The notes under the pieces were generated by a model, which was given only the letters and a program-made list of their open reading frames with translations, did no database searches and was not told where the DNA came from. From Diphasiastrum complanatum (taxonomy: Eukaryota > Streptophyta > Lycopodiopsida > Lycopodiales > Lycopodiaceae): a stretch of DNA of 64,000 nt. Shown here in pieces: positions 1 through 11,766 of this stretch (within the stretch, counting starts at the first letter, position 1; the number at the start of each line of letters is the position of its first letter). The translations under genes and the position numbers were made by a program. The stretch spans positions 40,219,961 to 40,283,960 of the forward strand of contig CM055101.1 of the NCBI GenBank assembly GCA_029204225.1. The letters are read 5' to 3'.

Positions 1-1240
1 TTGGTTACATTTAATAAGTTTGATAGAATCTTGAATCTAGATGGTATGTCATAGATTTGAGAATTTGGCATTGAACTTGTGCAACAATCACTATGGCCAG
101 GAGACCAAGATCCAAAGTTGAATCGGTGATTCTTCACAATGAAAAGGATGAAGCTGGAATTTGGAAACCAACAAGATACATGAAAAACTCATGGGTCATT
201 CGTCCTCAAAAGGCATGTTTCGACCAAGGAAGAAGGAAAAGATGACATTCAAATCTTATTGGAAAACAAAGATCCTTGATTTTAGGACTTTTCCAAGAGC
301 ACAATCAATCTCAGAAGTCCTGGTTCAACGTGTCTATATGCATTCAGAACTATATCTACAAGATTTCAATATTCATGATCACCAAAAATGTAACTATAAG
401 TTCAAAAATTGTCGGGATCTATATTTTAACATTTATGCTTTGGAAACTTGTAGAAATCATATCAGTTATCATATATTAATTGCAATCTTGCATATTTATA
501 TCCATCCAGCATAAGTGAATGGGAGCCAACACAATCCCTGGCAGATATATTGGATGTGATTCATTCGGATATTGAAAAATTACAATACAAAGAAAGAACT
601 TCTAAAGAGCTTGCAGATAGTGGTATATTCTTCTATGGGTCCAAGTACATTTCGGATATGCTTGGAGGTTTTGGAAAGCTTGAAGATATCCTACTGCCAC
701 ATTTTGGAAGTGATGAATGGCTTGCACTTGATAGTATTGTGTCAGAATCTTTTAGATACAAATTACTATTAGATTTGAAAAACTCAATGAAAGTAAGCAC
801 CGGATCAAAATTCAATAAATTAAGTTGGTTTTTGTCCTTATATGTATTTGTTGATTTTCAAATGCAAATGTTCGTAGAACACCAACATTATTTGTTTGTA
901 AGGATGTGCCAGATGACACTCTTTCAAATCTGATGGATGTGGGTTGGGATTGCAAGGCAGTTGGAGATATTGAATGTAGGATTAAAAAATCTTTTATGAT
1001 ATTGTGTTATTGTATTGGGAGACAAATGCTTAGTTTTACATTCAGTTACCAGAGATGGAAACGAATAAGTGAGACTTGGATGTCACTAGATCAAGGCCTT
1101 CAAATGGATGGTCACACAAATCAAAAAGAAGTCCACATTTCCAACAATGAGGATATGCTAACTATGATTAAAGTGGAGGATCATTGGAGCTTAAGTTATA
1201 TCAAACAAGAGTTGGGGTCTTAATGCACAATGAAATTCTA
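1..1240 (+). other. Unrecognised coding-like exons
   Basis: Several stretches look like exons of one decayed or partial gene. An open frame from about 514 to 790 reads through LADILDVIHSDIEKLQYKER and GGFGKLEDILLPHFGSDEW and ends at a good donor (AAA|GTAAGC). A second frame, about 904-986, contains DDTLSNLMDVGWDCKAVGD between an AG and a GTAGGA. A third frame, 1,069-1,222, ends in VEDHWSLSYIKQELGS and a stop. An ATG at 94 opens a 51-residue frame with WKPTRYMKNSWVIRPQKACF. I do not recognise the family. Composition is more codon-like than the AT-rich surroundings, but the frames are not joined by an unambiguous splice model and the 5' part may lie outside the window. Confidence 0.35.
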
Positions 1241-1631
1241 CCGAAACACTTCAGATTCATTATAAATGGAAAGCTGGTAACATTTTCTTGTGATTTGCAA
1301 ATCAATTAGTCATTATATATGTAACTCTATTCATAGAATAACCAGATTAACAAGTTGTTTTTCTTTCATACAGATACGAAGAAGACATGAAAACACAACA
1401 CTCTACATGGATCTTCCTACAGATATCAACATTGTAGAAGAACAATGACAACTCATACAATCAATTGTACAAACTGATATCTATATTCAATAAAACATCA
1501 CCCAAATTTGGGGATTTTGTACAACTATGCAAATAATTCTTTTTTTATATTCACTATATGTTTGTATTTCACTGTATGTGTATGTTTGTATATTTGTATG
1601 AAACTATGTATATCTATCATAAAGAAACTAT

Positions 1632-2542
1632 CTATTCAGCTTGGGTATTTACAAACTCCTCAGCCTCATTTTGAATCTGTACTACATTTTCATTAGTGTC
1701 AGGCATATCAATCTTTGCTTGAGTTGTTGCCCTGGCCAATATATTGAGGATGAGCTCTTGTCGAAATCTGTACACTTTGCCTGCTATATAATCACGGAGG
1801 GTAAACTGCAATAAAATATATTATATATTAGATGAAGATTTATAACAATCATAATTACTTCACGAGAAAGAAAACTAAATAACTCACCTTCGAAATATCA
1901 ACATTCCCCTGAATATTGTACCACTCAAAAAATAGCTTTGCATTGTAGAGAGTACACCATGCACAGCTAAATGAGTCATTTTGTTGGGGTGTCTGCAGCA
2001 GTACGTTCAACTGATTAATCATGGGAGGAAGAAACTGACATTAAACAAAGATCATAAACAAAAATACATAGAAAGTGTTCAATAATTACCTCGATGCTAA
2101 CAATTTCACAATCCCCTGCTCTGGCATTCTCTAATGGAAAGTATTTACAAAGTGCCGGCAGCAGCGAGTCAATATCTTCGTGTGTATTACCGGCAGAATT
2201 CATTTTCACACAAAATAGATTTATTACATCATTTATAGTTATAATTACAGAGACTATAGTCGAGCTCCAATGATTACTACAAAAACAAAGAAGCATGCCA
2301 TTAGATATATGATACAATAATTACAAGTAAACTTAACATACAAACAAGTAAAGAAATAGACATACTTGGTATGATATGGCATTACCAAAATCTTCATAGC
2401 TGGTGAGCATCCACCAAGGAGACAGTGTGCCAAAGTGTCGTTGTCGTCTTTGATGGCTTGCAGAAAAAAATTGTTGAGAAGACATACTTGTTTTATTAAA
2501 TCCCTTGCAATATCAAAATTGTAGGAGAGGGAGACCCGCCTC
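1632..2542 (-). CDS. Ulp1/C48 SUMO-protease-like, C-terminal part
   Basis: Four exons on the minus strand splice in phase with GT-AG junctions: about 2542-2366, 2276-2090, 2034-1888 and 1805-1632 (TAG stop). Across the first junction the product reads VMPYHTNNHWSSTIVSV, matching the catalytic-His block of Ulp1 cysteine peptidases. Exon 3 carries PQQNDSFSCAW, matching the Gln/Cys block. The residue that should be the catalytic Asp lies in VKMNSAGNTH, an Asn where the family usually has YDS. The 5' end is missing or unrecognised: the frame is closed by stops above about 2,545. Family members occur both as host deSUMOylases and as passengers of plant Mutator-like elements. The Asn and the lack of a start favour a transposon passenger or a decaying copy, though the intact splicing argues for recent function. 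Confidence 0.6.
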
Positions 2543-2768
2543 TATCACTGGATTGCTGATAGAAGCCCTTCTGTCTTTCATCTGATACAATCAGGGATCC
2601 TAAAGTTAAGACTAAAATCAATTACGGACTTAATATCGCTCTTGTGTGTGCCCAGATAGACGAGGCGATGAGGGAGCAAACATGGTGTGTAGAGAAGCGA
2701 TACCTGACTAAAAATCCCAAGAAAAAAGAAAGTGAAAATAACCTCGGCATTCGCGACCTTGTGCCCTC

Positions 2769-2906
2769 GAATTTTGCACGTGTGGTCACACGTGCGAGTT
2801 TCCGTACTAACCAATCAACAATTGACACGTATCATTCGCACGTGCAAATTTGAGTGGACTAATGGGACCTCGACACGTGTCATGTACGGACGAATCTATA
2901 AAGGGC
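2769..2906 (+). promoter_or_regulatory. Promoter-like G-box cluster with CCAAT and TATA
   Basis: A perfect 9-bp inverted repeat with a 2-bp spacer (GCACGTGTG-GT-CACACGTGC, 2776-2795) is followed by CCAAT (2811), ACACGT (2825), CGCACGTGC (2838-2846), the palindrome GACACGTGTC (2872-2881) and CTATAAAG (2897-2904). The order and the spacing to the TATA fit a plus-strand plant promoter with ACGT-core sites for bZIP/bHLH factors. The only frame just downstream is a 37-codon ATG ORF at 2974-3087 (begins MSRLRPRTLHKHKSD), which I do not recognise. Confidence 0.45.
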
Positions 2907-3192
2907 ACGATCCTCAAAAAAAATTCATCTTTTTTTCTCGATTTTTACTGATAACGCTTCTGTGCGCACCTAACATGTCTCGACTACGACCCAGAACACT
3001 ACACAAGCACAAGAGTGACATCAGACTCCGGAATGCGTACATATCAGTTCTGTGCACGCGTAGTGTACTCTTTTTTTACGTATAGTCTCCTCTCACACAG
3101 AACCGATACTAGGTTATGGCTTCCTCGTCTAGTCTGGAGTCCTTACATATTAGAAATTGATAAATGTTATTTGACATAATTGAGTACCATTC

Positions 3193-4400
<1,208 letters not shown>

Positions 4401-4413
4401 AGAGATAATGACC

Positions 4414-6400
4414 TTAAATGTATATAGACAGATCTATTAGAGGCCAATGTATATATTGTAAACAACGGAAAGGTAAGTCTCTTCTTTTTTCATACTTAGA
4501 AAGATGTACAGAACCATTTGCTGGGTTGAAGGTAATGGTGACATTCAAGAAGTTTGTCGTATTATTAGGCAAGTCTTTTGATAAACTGCATCTCAAAATA
4601 CGAGAGGTACCAATTACAACACATTGGTGAACATGAAAAACCCATGGGTATCCATGGGTATCCCACGAATTTGTCTCCAAGTATGATTACCAAGTCTGAC
4701 TATGCTTATCTATTAGCAAGGAATTCCATGTACATATCCTCTCCATATCAATAGTATTCCCTCCCTTGTAAATATTTTTTTTTTCATGACCATTTAAAAT
4801 CTTTGATTCCCGACATCCACTTATAACAAAGTGTCTTAACCCTAGTATTTTTTAAGGCTGAATAAATGGTCTGTCTAGAGGTATATTCTCGTAACATTTG
4901 GAGATGTATGTGGCTTTATGTTGTATATAACATTGGGTATGTTAAGATAAAGTCAATTGAAGAATCACACTGCCAAAGTAAAATTGTATCCCCATTTAGG
5001 ATGATCTTGTATGTTTTTTCCTTAAGACCTGCTCCTTCCATAAGGAATGCATGCAGCATACCAAGAGCCTCTGTCAAGAATCTCGTAAGTCCGGAGAAGC
5101 AGCATAAAAGTGCATTCATGGTCCATCTAAAAGAGTTCTTATGAGCCTTGAACGTACATAGAAGATAGGGAAGTTCATTTGAATAGATGAAGTCCTCTGG
5201 TAGTATCTTGTTCATAGTCGCATTTATATATTCTAGGGAATTTGAAAGATAGTTCGTTGCATTATCAGGGAATGGCTTGAAGTCTGGACTATCAAGTCTT
5301 TCAATAGCAAGCTTTTAACAAGGTATATACATATAAAACACGGATTATGTTGTGCCTTATCGACATTGTTGATATACAAGTGTTTGGTTAACCATTGTCG
5401 TTCATTGTTGGCATTGACCTTTTTATGTAGAGGTACAGTATTTTCTTGAATCCATATTTTACATTGGCGGTGTTTCTACATATATCGGCATGTTTTCTGA
5501 CAGCATCTTCATCCATTATTGCATACATAGGTAAAAGTTTCATAAGCTTGATCCAGCCATCATGTAATTCAGTGGCAACACTATAAATGTTAGTATGCTA
5601 TAAAATAATATGATTCGGACCTTTTTCTATAGATTGTTTTACGCACGCACTTCTAATTATATTGCAATCTGTTGTTAGAACATGATCGAATTTCTCAAAA
5701 ATGAAGCTTTTGAAACGTTTCAAAGTAGCACATGAGCATAATGGTAGACTTCCTATTTCAAAATTGCAAAAGACATCATGTGGAAAATACCATTATGTCT
5801 TGATATTAAGCATATATGACCAAGCAAAAACAATGTCATGAAAGGACTCATGGATAACGCCAAATATCTGTAATAAAATAAGAGCGTAAAACTACATGAA
5901 TGGTTTCAAACATCCTATTACAATAACGTAAATGTAAACAGATTTTTCTTTATCATTGCGAGTGCTGAGCTGAAGTCAATCCATTGTATTTCTAGTAATT
6001 TCCCTCCTATCCAAGACTTCGTCTTCCTGAAAATCAGTCAATCCCTATAAAAACTTAGTCTTTTAACTAGCAAATCATTCTTCATACCACTCCCATGTCC
6101 TTCCTTTCCCTTGTACCCCATAAATTTCTTTCTTTTACCCATACTTTGTCCAGAAACAACCGAAAAAAAAATTGGATTGTTGAGTTTAAATGAACTCGTC
6201 TTTCTAGTGGGGTTTTGGAAGAACTTATCTTGAAGAGTAGAGAAGCTTGGTCTTTTAAGGAAACGTTCGATTTTTCTAATGTTATCGGCATCGCCCAGAT
6301 TGGCAAGAAGTTTGGTAAAAGGGTTTGCAGTAAGCTCTGTAGATGCATCAATTATATGTTGGCGTATAAAAAGGAATGTCATGTGTGATTTGACAACATT
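4414..6400 (-). pseudogene. Decayed reverse transcriptase of unusual (non-LTR, non-LINE-like) type
   Basis: Minus-strand pieces, 5' to 3': an N-terminal region at 6,382-6,038 (KIERFLKRPSFSTLQDKFF); about 5,700-5,400 with AVRKHADICRNTANVKYG; 5,215-4,916 with ELPYLLCTFKAHKNSFRW (RT finger-like PxxY..K.HK..FR) and WQCDSSIDFILTYP; about 4,900, in a shifted frame, ISKCYENIPLDRP (motif A-like); 4,650-4,567 with IPMGFSCSPMCCNWYL (motif B-like); then 4,560-4,430 with LSKYEKRRDLPFRCLQYI. The motif C (YxDD) segment between the last two is missing, apparently deleted. Several stops and frameshifts show it is dead. The motif style differs from copia, gypsy and L1. It recalls the group II/Penelope/rvt end of RT diversity, but I cannot place it by eye. 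Confidence 0.5.
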
Positions 6401-6659
6401 TTTGGCTGGTTTGTGTAACTATAAAAAAAAAAAAGCATTCGTCTAATTTTAGAAAGATGTCCCAGGAAAGAATTTACTTAGATTGTTCATCATGTATCAA
6501 ACGGCATGATCGAACCAGACAATGGATGAATTGTTCTTGCACTTATCATTGCATCTGCATTTAAAGAAAGGTCTTTTTCAGTTCCAAATTTGAGTCATTG
6601 AGTTTAAATGTATTATACCATTAATGGGTCCAGACTAAATCTCAAAATCTTCCAAAATA

Positions 6660-7287
6660 CCCATAGGCCCCTTGATTTGGCTCGCTATTACTAGACTTGA
6701 TTTAAGCTTTTGTGTCAATAGGTTGAGTCAATATATGCAATCTCCTTTGATCCATCATTGGAAGTTATCCAAGAGAGTGCTTAGAGACCTTTCTAGCACT
6801 CTAGATTTTGGAATTCTATATCGAGGAGATGAAGTTTGCATGGTTTTTCTTTTCAGATTATATTCCTTGGAGATGGAGCCATTTCTTGTCTCTCGAAGAA
6901 GTAGGACACTATCTCACTTTCTTCCACTAAAGCTGAATACAAGGTACTCACCAGCACAACCAAGGAAATTCTATGGATCAAGTGCCTTTTGGTGGAGATC
7001 AAGTGCATCAATCTTGAAGATGTTCCCTCATTATGCGTGACAACATTTCAGCCCAAGGGCTTGCTTCAAATCCTATCCTTCATGCAAGGAGTAAGCACAT
7101 CAAGGTGGCACATCATTTCGTGAGGGAGAAAGTTCAAGCAAAGGACATCATTCTGGAGCATGTGGATACATCATCTTGTGTGGCTGATCTTCTCACTAAG
7201 CCTTTGCTTAAGGCTCCTTTCATCAACTATAGGTTATCCCTAGCCCTAGGGGTTGTTAGTAGATCTATATTGCATAATGTTGCATAA
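6660..7287 (+). pseudogene. Ty1/copia pol 3' end (RT tail and RNase H)
   Basis: The frames read WLAITRLDLSFCVNRLSQYM, then (shifted) RNase H sequence with AEYK and SKHIKVAHHFVREKV and the copia-terminal block ADLLTKPLLKAPF. There are at least two frame changes. It ends about 20 bp before an LTR that starts after a purine-rich GGCAGGAG tract. Confidence 0.75.
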
Positions 7288-7309
7288 CTAGCCCTCTTTT
7301 AGGCAGGAG

Positions 7310-7776
7310 TGTGAAAGCAGATAAAAGCTAGCTAGTTATGTTCCATGTTAGATGTCATTATGGGGTTGGACCTACATCCACCACCTTTTGTACATATATT
7401 TATGTTGATTTGGCATAGATTTGATGACCTCCATCTCTAGTTCTATGAGAAATTGACACATGTCCTAGTTTGTAGGGATGAAAATATGCAAGAGGTGCAA
7501 CATCCTCATCTCATCGGTTTGTAAGGTCCAATCACATTTAGAGGTGCATAATGAGGGGCCCAATCATGTTAAGGGGTCACCACGTGCTTTTTAGAGTAGA
7601 AGCTCGATCTACCACTATATGGAAAAGAGCTCTCATTGTACATTTTCTCTCTCTAAAAAGATTTGTACTTTTATTATGTGTTGAGGCTATTAATGAAACG
7701 AAGTTACAAAGCTAGTTAGATCACTCATCAAAATTTGAGTTTGGACTCCATAGCTTTATTTGTGTGCAACCTTACA
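7310..7776 (+). repeat. 3' LTR of the 6.7-kb copia relic
   Basis: It begins TGTGAAAGC directly after the polypurine-like tract that follows RNase H and plausibly ends CTTACA near 7,776. A TATA-like ACTATATGG lies near 7,612. The 3' boundary is approximate because no 5' LTR survives in the window. Confidence 0.5.
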
Positions 7777-8109
7777 TGCATGTAGAGTTGACAACAATAG
7801 GATTTTGATTGATACAATCACTACAACATGATGTATAGCACTTCAAGACAAGAAAAATGAGTAATTGCTCTCCAAACATTGTATATTCATGCTATTCTTG
7901 AAAGTACAAGAAAAACCATTAAAGTAGCTTAATTATTGCACTTTTCAGCTCTCTCCCTCAATAATTAACGTCAACAACCTATTAACAAATAAACTACTCA
8001 TGGAACATGCCTCCATGATAGCATAGTTGCTTTCAACTTAAAAATAAAGAATACATCACCAAGATGTTATAAGCAAGACGTAATAAGCTTGTGCAACAAC
8101 CTATTCAAC

Positions 8110-9600
8110 TTTCAAGATATCAATTCAATGCCAAGCCTTAGCTTGAAATCCTCAAATTTGTCTCTACTTAGCGACTTCGTAAATATATCTGCTACTTGTG
8201 TAGTGGTGCTACAATGAATCACATCTGTGTCTAAAAATTCTCATGTATAAATGATACTTTGCTTCTACTTGTTCTAGCATGAAACACAAGATCTTTAGCC
8301 AATTAAATTCCACTCTGACTATCACAAGAAATGATTGTACATTTGGCTTGCTTTATTCCAATCTCTCTAAGTAGCTCCCATAGCCAAATCCGCTCGTGTT
8401 GTTGAACATAAGGCTTTATATTTGGCCTCTGTGGTTGAAAGTGATACGGTGTCCTACTTTTTGTTTGATCAGGAGAAATAACCATTGCCAACATCGACAT
8501 CATAACCAGTAGTAGATCTCCTATCATCTAAACTACCACCCCTGCTAGCTTCCACATAACCTTTCAAGTTTGGTAAATCAAATTGTCCTGAATAGACTAT
8601 ACCAAGTGTGCTCTTCATGTACATTAGAATGCGTTCAGTTATTTTCCAATCCAAAGTACCCCAATAAACTGACTCACCAGGCTCATAGCATAACTGATGG
8701 CCGGTCTAGTTGTAGTGAGATGTATGAGACTACCAACAAGTTGATGATACAATGTACTACCAACTCGACCACTATCATCAAGACGTGTAAATTTCTTACT
8801 AACTTCACTAGAAAAGTCAATGGCTTACAATCAGACACATGAAATCTCTCTAGAACCTCACAAGCGTATTTTGCTTGTGAAAGCCTAATATTGTCTATGT
8901 TTTGCCATACTTCTATGCCTAGACAGTAATACATCGGATCCAAATCTGTCATCTCAAAATGCTTACACCAACTAATTTTGATAGACTTTATCAAGTTCTC
9001 ATTATTTTCTATGATGATGATGTCATCAACATACAACACAACTAATGCAACACTACCATCACTAGTAAGCACATAGAGGTTAGGATCAAAATTCGTTCTC
9101 ACAAAGCCATCGAATAGAAAGTAGCTATCTATGCGACCATACCATGCTCGCGACCCTTGTTTTAGACCAGACAGTGCTTTCCACAACTCGCATACTTTGT
9201 CTTCTTGGCCTTTGACTGCATATCCTTGTGGTTAAAGAATGTAAACTTTCTCTTCTAAGTCACCATTCAAAAAAGCTGATTTCACATCCATTTGATGGAT
9301 TTTCCAACCAAAAAATGAAGCTAAATGCGGTCACCAAGCGTAAAGTAGTTCACTTCACTACATGAGCAAATGTCTCTTCAAAGTCAATATCTTTGCTTTG
9401 CTCGTAGCATTTGATGACCACCAAGTGCACCTTGTGCTTCGCAATTGATCCATCAACATAAAATTTAGTTTTGTATACCCATTTGTTACTAATGGGTTTC
9501 TTACCACATGGAAGATCAACTCTAGATCCCATGCACCATGTCTTTGGATTGCATCTCATCCTCCATAGCCCCTTGCCATTCCTTGAGATCTTTCACGTCT
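8110..9600 (-). pseudogene. Ty1/copia pol relic (RT and RNase H), opposite orientation
   Basis: On the minus strand, 9,559-9,350 reads KPISNKWVYKTKFYVDGSI (RT start). Then 9,186-8,683 holds LSGLKQGSRAWYGRIDSYFL, LYVDDIIII (intact YVDD) and KHFEMTDLDPMYYCLGIEV. The RNase H part at 8,654-8,300 has RRSTTGYDVDV and LLREIGIKQAKC, and the block DIFTKSLSRDKFEDFKLRLG ends near 8,120. Stops and frameshifts are frequent. It faces the 6.7-kb copia relic tail to tail. Confidence 0.8.
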
Positions 9601-10140
9601 TCAAGGTTGTTGGCTCTTGACACTTCATGATGTCACTCTATTGGAGGCTTTGTGGAATATTGGCAAACATCAATACATATCTAGTTAGATCAGGGATGTA
9701 TAGTAGTTTATAAGTGACAGGGATTTGGCACCCTGCGTGTGTACCCTCGCCAACCTTTGATTTACCATAAGAACCATCACCGAGCCTACCAAGCATTTAT
9801 TGTAGTCAGATCTACCTCCAGTCAAGTGGGCGAAGGTTAGTTTTTTCAAATTTGGCAAAAAAAATTAATTCAGTGAATGTTTTTACCCAAAATAACCAGA
9901 GCTAACCCTCACCTAAGTAATCTTCGCCAGTGCCATTATTGAGTTCTAATCTTCTTGCTTTAGCTATTGCCAATTTTGTGAAAGTTGTGAAGACAATACT
10001 TTTAAATTTTTGCCTATAAAGTGTTGATCTACCTTATCCAAAGTTTATTGTCAAAATTTTATTTTATGATTTCATCATTGAAGTTGTTTCAGATTAGGTC
10101 AGACTTAATTACCCTCTAAAAATTCTAGAGTGGATATAAC

Positions 10141-10630
10141 CAAGTTATGATTGCACCTGCTGACCAACATAAAACTGCATTTGCAACAAAATGAGAAATT
10201 TATGCTTGTAGGGTTATGCCTTTTGGGCTATGCAATGCGGCAAGTACTTTTCAGCATGTGATGCAGTTTGCATTCAAAGAATATTGGCAAAAATTTGTGA
10301 AATTTTACTTGGAACATCTCCATGGATTGGAATCAGAACACTTGGAACATTTAGAGAAAATGTTTGAACAGTGCCGAAAGTTTCAAATTTCCTTGGACCT
10401 TGAGAAGTGTCAAATATGGGTTACACACGAAATTGTTCTAGGACATGTGATATTCAAACACAACATTAATACGGATCTATCAAAGATCATAGTCATCATG
10501 GGTCTACCTCCACCAGGAACAATTCGGTAACTTTACATTTTTATGGATCATGCAAACTACTGTCGCATCTTTATCTTATTCTTTGTCGATTTAGCACAAC
10601 CTATCTATAAGTTGATTGGTGGTGTCAGTG
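10141..10630 (+). pseudogene. Ty3/gypsy reverse transcriptase fragment
   Basis: The frame reads DQHKTAFATK, a TGA where the family has Trp, then MPFGLCNAASTFQHVMQFAF, a hallmark gypsy RT block. The catalytic YxDD segment has decayed to FYLEHL. A frameshift leads to DHANYCRIFILFFVDLAQPI near 10,540-10,625. No LTR is visible nearby. Confidence 0.75.
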
Positions 10631-11471
10631 CAGATAGTGCATCTCCAATGGTACATGCACAATACACCTTACAATAGACCTAATTTTTTACTTAGATTAA
10701 ATCAGACATTTCATCTTTGAGAAAGCTTTGCAATTTCATTTCATCTAATGCTTATTTGAAAATGCATCTAGTCTATTTTCAATTTTGATTGTTTGATATA
10801 TATTGTATGACAACACCAACGGGTATTTGACAAACTTCACTATGGGATTTGCAAGAAAGACCATAATGAAATCTTTTGGAAATTCTAACTGGAGTTCAGT
10901 TACAAAACAAATTACAAGTCCAAATGCACAACATCATCACGCGACAGGTGTCAGCGAGGAAAAGCTAGACCAGTTCGGTAGTTTTGGTCACCATGGCAAT
11001 GTTCAATCTTCCTTCAAATACAATCCTGATGAAATAAGAAGGAATATGATCTTGATGAAATAGATTTTGATATACACCAGCTCCACTTGAATAATGGCAA
11101 ATGAACTGAGGCCCCTCCCATCACGTGGCCTTCATGTGAGATTCATGTGACCTATATGTGCACGTGCAATATCATGTTTAAAAAATGTTTTGCAATATGA
11201 AAAATTACTTTTGTTCCCAACATGAACATTCAGCCAACATGTCAGCATGTGCTGAAACTGCCACGCTATCCCTGCCCAATAAGGGCAGGGCCAAAAATGC
11301 TTGATTCTAGGAAGGGGTGTAGCCCTAACATTTCTTTTTGTTAAAACCGAGGTTTTCATTTCCCCTTGATATGAAAGACCCATACGTCATAGGGAGAGAA
11401 TATGAGTTGGAATTTGAATCAAGACATAATCATAAGTTTTAAATGTTTTAATTTAAACATTCAACTCTAAG

Positions 11472-11766
<295 letters not shown>

